Shown piece after piece: positions 36,384-46,600 of a stretch of 64,000 nt of DNA. A program made the position numbers and the translations under genes. The stretch covers positions 1,550,001 to 1,614,000 of the forward strand of contig JAPFFF010000017.1 of the NCBI GenBank assembly GCA_039105265.1, in the 5' to 3' direction. Every line of letters begins with the position of its first letter. Position 1 is the stretch's first letter. The notes below the pieces were generated by a model that did not search any database, was not told the origin of the DNA, and saw only the letters and a list, made by a program, of their open reading frames with translations. Source of the stretch: Tritrichomonas musculus. Taxonomy: Eukaryota > Parabasalia > Tritrichomonadida > Tritrichomonadidae.

Positions 36384-38423
36384 ATGGAAGAAGCGAAACA
36401 AAAGGCTTTACAAGAAATAGGAAATATATTAGAAAAATATGCAGACCAGTATTCGGAAATAAAAGAAAAAGCAAAAAAAGCTAAAAATACTACTATACTT
36501 AATCAAAACGACTTAGATTTGCCCAAAGATACTAACGATGAGGATTCCTCTTCTTTTGATGAAATCCAAAGATGTTTTAACAAATATAAAAGTCACAATA
36601 AAAAAATGATAAAATTGATTGACGATATAAATGGTGGAAAGTATGATAATGTTTTCTCTTATTATAATAACGATCAAAATTCATCTCCTGTTACAAATAA
36701 CTATCAAACTCCTCATTCTAACGTTGATGTACATGTGCCTGACGATTATCCTTTAATCATGAGACGAAAACAGAGAAAAGATATTGAAACGATTCCAGAT
36801 CCACAAATGGTTTTAAATTTTCCTACAACATCAAGTTTAACAAAAAAAGTTGAGTATCCAGCTCAAACTTTTCAACCAATTACTCCAATTCAACAAGAAC
36901 ATGCAGCTGAAGTCCCATTAAGAAAATCAATTGTTCAAAAAAAGAGGCAGGCTCCGTCAATTCGAAGTGTACTAATACCAAACCCACCATCAAATAATTC
37001 GCCAAATAAGAATTCAGATATTCAATCTCCAACTGCCAAAGAGATTCTCCCAGTACAAAAGTCATCAAGTGATTTACAAAATATATTAGTAGCTGATTCT
37101 ATTAGTCTTTCACAGAAAACAGATCGAGATAAACAAGAGCCGCCGCCACTTCACTTTTCCCAGCCTTCCGTACCACTTAAATTTCTCGAATTATACCGTC
37201 CAGATCCGCCGCAAGTTTTTCCACCTCCTCTTAGTGCACCTTTACTTCAAAAAAGGTTTCAGAACATTAACATAACAAATGATGATTCAACAATATCAAA
37301 CACAGAAAAAGAAAATAATACATCACAAAAAGAAGAAACAGCCAATGTCCAATCGCCACATTTCTTATCATCAAGTTCATCTACAAATTCTTCAATACCA
37401 ACTGATAATTATGAGCCTGATTCGTTTTCATCTCCTATTAAATCATTCAATCAATTCAATGCCCCTGCCAAATCATCAAATCCATTCGTTTCAATCTCCG
37501 AATCTGCTAACCCAATTGAATCGAACTCGCAATTAACCAAATTTATCGCACCATCTGAAAAGCAAAATCCGTTTATTACTACAAAAAATCCATCAGATCC
37601 AACAACTGCAGCGCAAAAATCATCGAATCCTTTTGGTACTCCTCTTAATTCATTAAGTTTATTTAATAAGACTCAAAAGCAATCAAATCTACTTGCAGCT
37701 TCTCAAAAAACAGTAAATCCATTTACTACAAGTCAAAATGTACCTAAACAAACCACTGAAATTAATAACATTCAAGTGAATCCATTTTCGCAAAATCCTT
37801 CCAATTCATTAAGTAGTCCACAAAAATTCACTCCAATATTGACATCGCCAAATGCTTTACACTTTTTGAGTTCAAACTCGGATAATGTCACCAGTAACTC
37901 ATCATCATCTCAAAACTCATCAAATTCCTCACAAATAAGTACCATTGACCCTTCGTCATCAATTCACAAGAGCATAAATCATGAAACTGATGAAGAAGGC
38001 CAAGATTCAATTATTAACTCCCCCTTATCTTCTACATCTACACAAAAGATAGATGATGCAAATGTCATAAAGCCAATAATAACTGGAGAGGATGTTATTT
38101 CAAGTAGTGAAATGAGATTTTTGTCGGATGACGATTCTATCCAAAGCGAAAATAATAATTCAGAAAATATAGAGGAAAATGAAGCTGTTAGAAATATAGA
38201 AAAAATAATTGAAGTAAACGATCAAAATGAATTCAAAAGTAAAGAGGAAAAGAAAAGTGATTCATCAAGCGATGTAGACGAATCTAACCTTTCACAAACT
38301 CTTCAACAATCTGGTTTCATTTTTAATAATAATTCGATACAACCACTTGGCAATATGGTTCAATCTTCAGAAAATCCTTATATGAAATTAGACGCAATCA
38401 CACGACTTCCTATAAAGAAGTAG
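36384..38423 (+). CDS. NPF-motif protein, 679 residues (candidate EH-domain ligand)
   Basis: Residues 1-90 are a charged helical segment (EEAKQKALQEIGNILEKYA). A long disordered region rich in Ser, Asn, Pro and Gln follows. Five Asn-Pro-Phe motifs occur at 366-368, 395-397, 415-417, 445-447 and 466-468, about 20-30 residues apart, and there is a proline-rich stretch at ~252-288 (QEPPPLHF, PDPPQVFPPPL). NPF motifs are the classic ligands of EH domains (Eps15, EHD, intersectin), so a clathrin or endocytic adaptor role like epsin or AP180 tails is plausible. No ENTH/ANTH lipid-binding domain is visible, so this is inference. The C-terminus ENPYMKLDAITRLPIKK looks conserved and basic. Strong coding character and lack of breaks support a real gene. 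Confidence 0.8.
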   Translation: MEEAKQKALQEIGNILEKYADQYSEIKEKAKKAKNTTILNQNDLDLPKDTNDEDSSSFDEIQRCFNKYKSHNKKMIKLIDDINGGKYDNVFSYYNNDQNSSPVTNNYQTPHSNVDVHVPDDYPLIMRRKQRKDIETIPDPQMVLNFPTTSSLTKKVEYPAQTFQPITPIQQEHAAEVPLRKSIVQKKRQAPSIRSVLIPNPPSNNSPNKNSDIQSPTAKEILPVQKSSSDLQNILVADSISLSQKTDRDKQEPPPLHFSQPSVPLKFLELYRPDPPQVFPPPLSAPLLQKRFQNINITNDDSTISNTEKENNTSQKEETANVQSPHFLSSSSSTNSSIPTDNYEPDSFSSPIKSFNQFNAPAKSSNPFVSISESANPIESNSQLTKFIAPSEKQNPFITTKNPSDPTTAAQKSSNPFGTPLNSLSLFNKTQKQSNLLAASQKTVNPFTTSQNVPKQTTEINNIQVNPFSQNPSNSLSSPQKFTPILTSPNALHFLSSNSDNVTSNSSSSQNSSNSSQISTIDPSSSIHKSINHETDEEGQDSIINSPLSSTSTQKIDDANVIKPIITGEDVISSSEMRFLSDDDSIQSENNNSENIEENEAVRNIEKIIEVNDQNEFKSKEEKKSDSSSDVDESNLSQTLQQSGFIFNNNSIQPLGNMVQSSENPYMKLDAITRLPIKK

Positions 38424-38778
38424 TTGTGTGAATGATCATATTTATATATTCATATATATTATTGAATTCATTTAATTTCAATATTATATTTACCAAATGA
38501 GTACTTGTTTTCATTATGATTTTTCCTTTTATATTGAAATTTAAATTAAACATGTTAAAGCACTTTCAAAAAAAAAATTAATGATATTTGATTCAATTAT
38601 TGATTATTTTGATTTATTTGTTTTAGATCTTGTTCAAAAATATGTAATTAATAAATATAATGTTTGGAATTAATGATTTTATTTGTTTTACAAACCAAAA
38701 TTTAATTTTACATTTTATCTGTACGTTTAAAAAAGTTGAATGTGAAATATTAATTAAAAAGTCCAAATTTCTTTTTTG
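38424..38778. other. AT-rich spacer between co-directional genes
   Basis: 355 bp of AT-rich sequence. Nothing beyond short T and A runs was identified. Confidence 0.5.
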
Positions 38779-40272
38779 ATGAAATCATTAAATTTAAAAG
38801 GTTTTACGGAAATTAAGCAAATTGGACATGGGTCATATGGCAGTGTGTACAAAGCACAAAGGCAAACTGACAAAAATATTTATGCAGTCAAATCAATCAA
38901 CGTGAGTCATTTTACTAAAAAAGAAATGGAATCAACTTTAAACGAAATTAGAATCATGGCATCGTTTACGTCATCTCCATTTATTGTTCGTTTTTACGAA
39001 TCGTTATATGAAAATAAAAGGTTGTTCATTATTACTGAATATGCATGCTTAGGTGATTTGGCCCACTTAATTGCAAGAAGAAAGAAAAAGAATAAGCCTT
39101 TTAATGAAGAAACAATTTGGATATACTTCTTACAAATTTTAACTGGGCTTCACGCTCTACATTCTAAAGGAGTTATTCATCGTGATTTAAAAAGTGCAAA
39201 TATTTTAATGATGGCTCCTGATTTAGCTAAAATTGGTGATTTAGGTATATCCACTGTATTGCAAACTACGCAATTAACAAAAACGCAAATAGGAACTCCT
39301 TTATATCTTGCACCTGAAGTTTGGAAAAAACGGCCATACAATCAAAAATGTGACATGTGGTCCCTAGGTATATTATTGTACGAAATGATGTATTTTTGCC
39401 ATCCTTTCCGTGGATATAATCAGCCAGAAATTGCTCGTCGTGTCTGTAATGGCAAATTTAAATTCCCAACTTATTTAAATGAATTGGACTATATACCAAA
39501 GGCTACTCACGCCCAGGGACCAGTTCATCCTCAATTGAGAAAAATTAGGAAGCCAATAAGTGGAATGTCGCCTCAAGGCAAGCCAATGAAACAAGAAAGA
39601 ATTTATCATCATTATTCAAATGATTTAATTAGGTTGGTTAAAATGCTCCTTCAAGTTAATCCAGTAATAAGACCTTCAGCCCAGGAAGTATTAAACTTTC
39701 CATTTGTCAAAAATAGGTTATCATTACTTGATCCTTTTATTGAAAAAGATGATCTTTTTGCGAGCGATGATTTATTGAGTACTATTAAACTTCCAAATAA
39801 TTTACGTAACGTCAATCTTCCTGACCCAACCTATAATAAAGATCCAGATATTATTAAACCAATTGAGAAAAGGTTGCATATGAAAAAAGGAGCTCCTTTG
39901 AATAAAAATTTAAGTGTTGTCAATTCACCGGAAATGAAGTTAATTACTGATTATGACTGGTGGGCCCCAACAAAAAGAGATATGCTAAATAGTGATGATG
40001 ATGACTCTATTCTTAATGAAAATGATGATTTTGATGATAATAATGATAATAGTACTAACCATGATGAAAATGAAATAATAATTTTAAACGGTAAAGAAAA
40101 AACTGAAGAAAATGATAAGATACTAACACCAAAAAGGCCAAGGTCAAGTCCATGTAGAAAAAATGCTAAAAGAGCTCCAAGAAACTATAAGCCGCCTGTT
40201 CCTGTCCTACAAATTTCAAAGGATCAAAAAAGGGTAAGTAATCCAAGGTTTAGATTCCCATATCTTCGGTAA
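38779..40272 (+). CDS. NIMA-related (NEK-like) Ser/Thr kinase
   Basis: The ATG at 38779 gives 497 residues. The kinase domain is at ~9-312: Gly-rich loop GHGSYGSV (16-23), Lys38, Glu56 (NEIRIMAS), HRDLKSANIL with Asp136, DLG at 154-156 and APE at 178-180 (GTPLYLAPEVW). NEIRIMAS, HRDLKSANI and the DLG in place of DFG are typical of NEKs, which control mitosis, flagella and basal bodies; NEK families are large in flagellates. The C-lobe has a ~40-residue insertion (about 233-275) rich in Pro, Lys and Gly. The tail after ~365 contains DYDWWAPTKRDM, an acidic Asp/Asn run and then a basic KRPRSSPCRKNAKRAPRNYK, which could be a nuclear localisation signal. All catalytic residues are present. Confidence 0.92.
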   Translation: MKSLNLKGFTEIKQIGHGSYGSVYKAQRQTDKNIYAVKSINVSHFTKKEMESTLNEIRIMASFTSSPFIVRFYESLYENKRLFIITEYACLGDLAHLIARRKKKNKPFNEETIWIYFLQILTGLHALHSKGVIHRDLKSANILMMAPDLAKIGDLGISTVLQTTQLTKTQIGTPLYLAPEVWKKRPYNQKCDMWSLGILLYEMMYFCHPFRGYNQPEIARRVCNGKFKFPTYLNELDYIPKATHAQGPVHPQLRKIRKPISGMSPQGKPMKQERIYHHYSNDLIRLVKMLLQVNPVIRPSAQEVLNFPFVKNRLSLLDPFIEKDDLFASDDLLSTIKLPNNLRNVNLPDPTYNKDPDIIKPIEKRLHMKKGAPLNKNLSVVNSPEMKLITDYDWWAPTKRDMLNSDDDDSILNENDDFDDNNDNSTNHDENEIIILNGKEKTEENDKILTPKRPRSSPCRKNAKRAPRNYKPPVPVLQISKDQKRVSNPRFRFPYLR

Positions 40273-40562
40273 TTAGCATTAAAAAATATTTTTTTTGTTT
40301 GTGATTCATTCTTCCAAATTTAGTATATGTATCAAGTATAATATTTATAGAATAGATTTAAAATTAGTGTTGTTTTAAAATTTTTCTTTTTAGAATCTTT
40401 CAAATTTGATGAAATATTCAAAATAATAACGATTTTGATTTTAAATGCATATTCGTCCACACTAGCACAAAAAGGTGGAATCTCGTTATTAAAAAATATT
40501 AAACGTTCAAATTTGAATACTTATCCCATGATTTTTTTTTCTTAGATTTTTAATAAATTAAA

Positions 40563-42599
40563 ATGCTTCAGACAAGTGATAATATCGAAGCATCTACGAT
40601 GACCTATGTTTTTGATATGTTTGGTAAAAGTGTTACGCAAATGCTTCAAGCTTCTATACAGCAACAAACAGCAATTGACGAATTAAGGCAGCAAATAAGA
40701 TCATGTCAAACGCAGATCACAAATATATGTGGAACTCTTGAAGATTTTGAAGATAGAATGAGTGTAAGATTATCAGAAATGCGTCCCACAATTTATACTC
40801 GAGATGGAATTCCAATTGATGATGCACTTGAAATGCTTCAAAATAAAATTCAATCATCAGCTGAAAAATCAATTTCCCAAGATGAGACTATTACTAGAAT
40901 TGAAGCCGAATTAAAAGGAAAGCTTGATATTGAAGAATTTGAATCTACTTCTCAAGCGGCCAATGAGGCAAACGATTCGTTTACAAATATGTCAATGTCA
41001 ATTCAAACATTGCAAAAAGAACTTCAGAAGCAGCGTTCAGAACAAGATTCAATGCTGGAAAAATGCTCTCAAATGGTACAAATTCAAATTCAACGTTTAA
41101 AAACTCAGTCAGTACTCGGTGGTGGTGGATTTGATGACAGTGATCAATATGTTACCAAAGCCAAATTTAAAGAAGTAATTGAAAAACTTACGAAACAAGG
41201 AATAAAAAAGGACGAAGAAAATGAATCAGATTATTTTGACGAAAACGATTTAGAAGGAACACTTAATAGGATCAAAAAGCATAGTGCTCAAGTTGATGAA
41301 GAATATCGCATGAAAAAGGCAAAACTTGATCAAAATCTCAACAAAGTATTAAATATGCTTAGAGAGAATGATGACGAAGATGAAGATTTCTATGAAGATA
41401 ACTATTCAGAAGAATTTGATCTTGAAGAATTTGAGACCGAAGCCTCTCAAGAAAATGAATGCGAAGTCAGAGATGTTGGTATTGAATCTAAGGAAGATAA
41501 TAATGACAGTTTTGAAATTGGAGAAACAAGAATTCAAGCAAAGAAAGATATTACCAAACGTAGAAGTGTTGGCCTTACGTGTGATATTACACAAAGTTCG
41601 CAAAATGATAATGAAGAAGAGAATCAAAATGGACAAGAGAATGAAGGAGCGAAGAAGCGAAGGAAAAAGAAGCAACAATTAACTGAAGATGATGAAAATG
41701 CCAAATTAAAGAAAGAAGCCTTGCTTGAAGAAGCCAGAAAAGAAAAAGAGAAAGTAAACATTGATTCTCAATCTAATGTAGATGAAGTGAAAATAACAGC
41801 ATCCATTCTTGCTCAAGTAATGAATAAAATCGAGCCAATTCTTGTTGATTTCTTTTCATCATCAGGAGTTGGTGGAGTTAAACTCGACAAAGGAGAAGCA
41901 AAAGAGCTAATATCTCAACTAACAGTTCTTAATCATCTTAAAGAAGACATGTCCAAGATTAAGATGCTGATATCAATCAAATATGACAAAGCTGACGCTG
42001 AAAACGAATTATCAATTCGAATCACTCGAGATGAATTCTTTAGTATGTTAATGACACTTTTCCCTTCAAATCTACAGATTCAAAAAGCTTACTCAAATTA
42101 CAAGAAAAAACTTCCTCCTCTCAAAAATCCACCGCAAGGTCAAACTCAACAGCAACAGTATCCTCAATCTCAGCTACAATCGCGTTCACAAGCTCAAACA
42201 TTGGCAATCTCTCCTGATAAAGATAGATCGAGATCAAGAGGAGATGATCTTGAAGATAGGCATTCGGTAACTATTCATCAAAGGCAGGTTAAAACGGCTG
42301 CACCTTCAGCGCTCGTTCCTGCTAGAAATTCGAAGTTACTCGCTCTTAATCAGAAATTCTTGAAAGGTGCAGATGGAAAGTATTATTTGAGAGATATAAA
42401 CACAAGTGATTCTTCTTCTAATATGCAAGGTACATCTTCAAATGTTGTTGGATCTCTTTCTAAATCAGCTTCAATCTCTCCTGATCAAGCATTTGACTTT
42501 CAGCCGTTTCTCCCTGTTTCTTCTGTAAAGGAACAAATTGGAAGGATTTCTGTTCCGAGTCAGCATCGTGCAAGAACTCCTCCTGATCAAAATGACTGA
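40563..42599 (+). CDS. 678-residue coiled-coil protein with acidic centre
   Basis: The N-terminal ~190 residues are helical and coiled-coil-like (SVTQMLQASIQQQTAIDELR, IQTLQKELQKQRSEQDSML). Then come a highly acidic stretch (~265-300, DDEDEDFYEDNYSEEFDLEEFE), a basic KKRRKKKQQ and a helical segment at ~405-510 (ASILAQVMNKIEPILVDFF, KYDKADAENELSIRITRDEF). A Gln/Ser-rich tail follows with FLKGADGKYYLRDIN. The K-x-D-K-A-D/E spacing and late DGKYYLRD faintly recall the DUF4795 region of axonemal QRICH2-type proteins. That similarity is weak and is offered only as a lead. No enzyme motif is seen. Confidence 0.85.
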   Translation: MLQTSDNIEASTMTYVFDMFGKSVTQMLQASIQQQTAIDELRQQIRSCQTQITNICGTLEDFEDRMSVRLSEMRPTIYTRDGIPIDDALEMLQNKIQSSAEKSISQDETITRIEAELKGKLDIEEFESTSQAANEANDSFTNMSMSIQTLQKELQKQRSEQDSMLEKCSQMVQIQIQRLKTQSVLGGGGFDDSDQYVTKAKFKEVIEKLTKQGIKKDEENESDYFDENDLEGTLNRIKKHSAQVDEEYRMKKAKLDQNLNKVLNMLRENDDEDEDFYEDNYSEEFDLEEFETEASQENECEVRDVGIESKEDNNDSFEIGETRIQAKKDITKRRSVGLTCDITQSSQNDNEEENQNGQENEGAKKRRKKKQQLTEDDENAKLKKEALLEEARKEKEKVNIDSQSNVDEVKITASILAQVMNKIEPILVDFFSSSGVGGVKLDKGEAKELISQLTVLNHLKEDMSKIKMLISIKYDKADAENELSIRITRDEFFSMLMTLFPSNLQIQKAYSNYKKKLPPLKNPPQGQTQQQQYPQSQLQSRSQAQTLAISPDKDRSRSRGDDLEDRHSVTIHQRQVKTAAPSALVPARNSKLLALNQKFLKGADGKYYLRDINTSDSSSNMQGTSSNVVGSLSKSASISPDQAFDFQPFLPVSSVKEQIGRISVPSQHRARTPPDQND

Positions 42600-43089
42600 T
42601 GAACAGATTCATCAATCCTTCATTTTTTATATATGTAATTATATAAATTGTGTATAAATATGCCTATATTATTGTTTTATTTTTAATTTGAAAAGTAGCA
42701 AAAACATGAATTTGTGTTACACTATTTCATGTTCAATACTGTTATTCTGGAATATAAAAATTCCTGATAATTTACATATTATTTTTTCTTTTTTGAGTTG
42801 ATGTTTCAGAGTGCTTTTTGATATGAGGTGTGTTGTTTATTGAAAGGTTTTATTCAATTATACAGCAAGTTTTTATTAAATTAATTCAGCATAAACAATA
42901 TATTTATAAATAATAAATAATCTTTATTATACTGTTTTTTTATGCTAGGTATGTAAATTTTATATGTCTGTTATGTATTAAAATCCACTTTATTTCAAAA
43001 ATAATAAATGATATCTCGATATATAAGCTCTAAAATTTTGTTTAAAAAAATAAAAAAAAACGATTATTTTTTTGAAAAGTTTTTAAAAA
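42600..43089. other. AT-rich spacer
   Basis: 490 bp between co-directional coiled-coil genes. It is AT-rich, without a recognisable gene or repeat. Confidence 0.5.
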
Positions 43090-45036
43090 ATGAAAGGCGC
43101 CAATTCTCCTTCTCCTCCAAATTTGAATTCTACACAACCTTCCCCTCGTAAAAGTAGCCGGTTATCAAGATCGTCGTCAGTAGACTCTTCGAAATTAAAT
43201 CAGCGCTCAAATTCAAATGCAAATAATAACAGTGAGCCAATATCAATCACAAGGGGTCTGTCAATTGAAGACTATGATCCATCAAATCCAAGGAAAATTA
43301 CTGAGCGTGCCACTTTAATAGCAATGAATAATTTATGCATATTAAAATCTGAATTAAAAATGCCAAAAACAAATGAAATGAAATCATATGCAGAAGGAGA
43401 TGAAGATATTTTAAAAATTGTTATAAATCATCACCAGGAACGTATAGCTAAATTAATTTCTCAGATTAAAAGGGAACGTCAAAAAGTTATTAATGATTAT
43501 TATTCAAAAAATACTGAACAAAATAATAATGAAATAAATTATACAGGTCCTAAATTATCTGCTGTTGAGATGGAGAAAAATCAAATAGAAAAGCTCAAAA
43601 AAAGGCATCAGAGAGAAGTTGAACAGATGATCGCTACTCTCGTAGCTCTTGATACAATGCAAAAAGATAGTGAAATGAGAGAAAAGAAAGAAGAGGAGAG
43701 AAGGCAAATGCTTGAAGAAGAAAGGCGGCGAAAGAGAGAAGAAGAACATCAAAGGCACATACAGCGTCTCCAAGAAATGGAGCAATTGGAACAGCGTAAA
43801 CTTAGAGAAGAAGCTGAAATAAGGCGCAAGCAATATGAAAGAGAAATGGCTGCATTAAAACGCCAGCAAGAAGAAGCCGAAAGAAAGCTTAGAGAAGCCC
43901 GAGAGAATGAAAAGGCACGGCAAGAGCGTGCTGAAGCTAACAGACAGCATTTACAGCAAATTGAAGAAGATCGTCAAACAAGAATACTTGCCCAACAACG
44001 TAAAGTTGAAGAAAGAGAGGTTCGTCGTTTACAAAAACTTGCAGAAGAAAATGAACGAAAACAGAGAGAAAACGAAGAGCTTTTACTTCGTCGTCAAATG
44101 CAAATTAAGGCAGCCAAAGATCACGAACGCGAACTTTTAGAGAAAAAACGCAGAGAAGCTGATGAACGAGACAAGTTACGAGAAGAACAATTCCGTCAAT
44201 TTGAACAGAAGCGTCTTGATGAACAACGAAAATATAGTGAATTACAGAAAGAAAAAGTAAGACGAAATTCAGAAGCCAGAATTCGTCTTGCTGAAGATGA
44301 AATGAGAAAGAAGAGAGAAAAAATGACAACCGATGCTGAAATTGAAGAAAGATTAAAGAAAAGAGAAGAAATGCGAGAAAAAAGAGCAGAAGATGCCAGA
44401 ACTGGACGTGGTGATATTCAAATGGCTTCAGCCCGTCGTAACGAAAGATGGCGAAAACAAGAACTGAAAAGATATAATGATCTAAAGAAGAATGAAGAAG
44501 AAAAAGAGCAATATATTCAAAAAGTTTTGCAACAAAAAGAACAAGAAAGAAAAAAATTACAAATTCAAAGAAGATTAAGAGAAGAAGAAAAAATTGAAAG
44601 TGCTCATCGTCTTGATAGACAAAGGCAAAAAAGACTCGACAATTTGAAAGAAAGAATGGATAATACTATGCAAAGAGTTGAAAATATTCAGGCTGAAAAA
44701 CAGCAAATGCATAAAGAAAGGCAAGTTATGCTTTCACAATTAGAAAGAGAAAGAGATCAAATGACATCAACAATGAGAGAAGCTGTAGTTTTAAATAGAA
44801 CTGATCCCAGAAGTATCAAAAGGCTTGCAGATTTATACGGAATTGATTTAGCTGCAATACAACAAAAAGCGAAAAAAGGGACAATGATGTCAAGACGATC
44901 AGAAAACTCTAACTTATTCATTACCTCAACTGTTTCTTCAACAAGAACTTTGCCACGAAGAAATCTCAGTTCTTCAAGTAGTACAAGAACTAGTGTAAGT
45001 ATGGGCGGAACCAGATCAAAACCAAAAAATGTTTGA
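43090..45036 (+). CDS. trichohyalin-like highly charged coiled-coil protein, 648 residues
   Basis: A Ser/Asn/Pro-rich N-terminus (1-65) is followed by a helical segment with LIAMNNLCILKSELKMP. From ~165 to 595 runs an almost uninterrupted single helix or coiled coil of Arg, Glu, Lys and Gln (for example REEEHQRHIQRLQEMEQLEQ, EKARQERAEANRQHLQQIEE). The pattern resembles trichohyalin-plectin-homology-like and ciliary microtubule-associated helices. After it comes a short conserved-looking helix (DPRSIKRLADLYGIDLAAIQ) and a basic Ser/Arg/Thr tail (RRNLSSSSSTRTS). The charge periodicity suggests a long rigid rod associated with microtubules or the axostyle; this is inference. The sequence is intact with no breaks. 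Confidence 0.88.
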   Translation: MKGANSPSPPNLNSTQPSPRKSSRLSRSSSVDSSKLNQRSNSNANNNSEPISITRGLSIEDYDPSNPRKITERATLIAMNNLCILKSELKMPKTNEMKSYAEGDEDILKIVINHHQERIAKLISQIKRERQKVINDYYSKNTEQNNNEINYTGPKLSAVEMEKNQIEKLKKRHQREVEQMIATLVALDTMQKDSEMREKKEEERRQMLEEERRRKREEEHQRHIQRLQEMEQLEQRKLREEAEIRRKQYEREMAALKRQQEEAERKLREARENEKARQERAEANRQHLQQIEEDRQTRILAQQRKVEEREVRRLQKLAEENERKQRENEELLLRRQMQIKAAKDHERELLEKKRREADERDKLREEQFRQFEQKRLDEQRKYSELQKEKVRRNSEARIRLAEDEMRKKREKMTTDAEIEERLKKREEMREKRAEDARTGRGDIQMASARRNERWRKQELKRYNDLKKNEEEKEQYIQKVLQQKEQERKKLQIQRRLREEEKIESAHRLDRQRQKRLDNLKERMDNTMQRVENIQAEKQQMHKERQVMLSQLERERDQMTSTMREAVVLNRTDPRSIKRLADLYGIDLAAIQQKAKKGTMMSRRSENSNLFITSTVSSTRTLPRRNLSSSSSTRTSVSMGGTRSKPKNV

Positions 45037-45340
45037 TATCTTTTATATTTGTATATTTATATGTAAGATGTTTATTTTTTTCTTATAAATGTAAATATCA
45101 GTACGATCGACAAATATCATTATTAGATTTTTTCTTTTTAATAATTTTGAACTTTATCATATGAATATTACCAGTAATTGATTATAATATTGAATAATAA
45201 CTAGTGCTCAAATTAAACATATAATAATTAATTCTATTATTTTTTGAAGTAGCAATTATACAAATTGAATCAAAAATGTCACTCCATTCACTGCTTCAAA
45301 CAAGTATTATACCAGTTAATCAATAATTTCATCCAAAATA
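45037..45340. other. AT-rich spacer, start of a 10-kb gene-poor stretch
   Basis: Nothing was identified in these 304 bp apart from AT-rich sequence following the trichohyalin-like gene. Confidence 0.5.
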
Positions 45341-46600
45341 TTAAGTTTGTTTCATAAGCATTAACAGCTGAATATGATGCTCATACAAATAGAATTGATG
45401 ATGATAATAATAAGGATCTGAGTTCCTAACCACATGATGAATATCTATTTTACTCAAAAATTTTAAATTCATCAGCTGAGCTAATAGATCATTTATGAGT
45501 TTTTCAGGCAGCTGAGAAGCTGAATCCACTGAAGCCAGCAAAATTTGGATCTGTTTTTATTCTTGTTATAAGTCTGCTTTGGCTTCTTCTTTCTTTTCAG
45601 ATTGGTCTTCTTATTTGGTCTAATTTGAACTTATTCAGAAGCTTGGAGGTTAATTGAATGAAAAACCGCTATTTCCTTCCACTTGTCGATATTGCGGCTT
45701 CTGATTCTTTTTTTGTCAGCTGGAATTTCTTGTGTTGCTGATGGAATAAAAGCTGTTAATAGATTCTGTGTTTCATCATCATCTGTTTTAAATATATTTT
45801 CTTTGAATTCTTTGGCATTTTGGTTGGTTTCTGCTTCTGTTTTTGAAGGAGTTTTGTTTTACTGCTCAATTTAATTGTTTTCATCTTTTTTTTACCAATT
45901 TCTGCTTTTATTATGCTTGTTAATGTCAGATCTGTAAACGTTAAACGGCCAAAGCAATTAGTTAGTGTCAGATCTGTAAACGTTAGGCTCAGCAGTTGTT
46001 GATGAGTCTATAAACCTGAAAATGCAAATCTGTTGTTTACATGAAACAGTTGGTTTTAGTTCTTCTTTATTCTGATTTTTTTGAAATCCCAGCTGAGAAT
46101 GAATCAAATACATCATTATCCTCTTCTTTGTCCTTTTCTCCTTTCTCTAGCTCCAACTTGTCAGCTAGTTTTGCAGAATCAAAAAAACGATAATCCGCTC
46201 AAGTCAAATTTTTTTGCTGGTATGGCAGAATCCGTGAGCCAAAATCCTCCTATTGATAAATTGAATGTTATCGTTTGGTTTATTATTTCCATTTTCAAGG
46301 TTAGCTGGAAATGATCCAAAAAACGTTGATGTTATTCCTCTTTTCTTCATTATCATTACTTTCTTGATCTTTTTCTTTAGTGTCTTCATAATCATTTTTT
46401 GTCATTGAATCAAGATCTTCTGTTGACTTTACTCTAACGTTAGCTCGTAAATGTATTTTAATGCAATAAAGGTGGCATAATTTTCAAAAGGCCCAAAATA
46501 ACTCTTTTGGCGGTGAAAAACGATCGCCTTAGTCGGAGCACTATCAATCACTTGTATTTTGTAGAAACCATCATATTTTTATTTCATATTTGTTTATAAA
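45341..46600 (-). pseudogene. decayed host protein-coding gene
   Basis: Several minus-strand segments with good coding character lie in order but in different frames, broken by stops. The N-terminal piece (~46450-46590) reads GFYKIQVIDSAPTKAIVFHR, then QKSYFGPFENYATFIALKYI and YEL. Next come acidic segments (TEDLDSMTKNDYEDTKEKDQ near 46400; DKLELEKGEKDKEEDNDVFD near 46130). A piece near 45700-45830 reads TDDDETQNLLTAFIPSATQE, and a C-terminal piece (45341-45541) contains EKLINDLLAQLMNLKFLSKI. At least four frame changes or stops separate these, so it is not functional. Y-F-G-P-F followed by a helix with A...LKY recalls AP2-like DNA-binding folds, but that is weak. Base composition is clearly less AT-rich than its surroundings. 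Confidence 0.6.
45925..45985. repeat. 19-bp direct repeat, two copies
   Basis: GTCAGATCTGTAAACGTTA occurs at 45925-45943 and 45967-45985 (42-bp offset) within the decayed gene. It may be a small tandem duplication in a decaying sequence. Confidence 0.8.
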
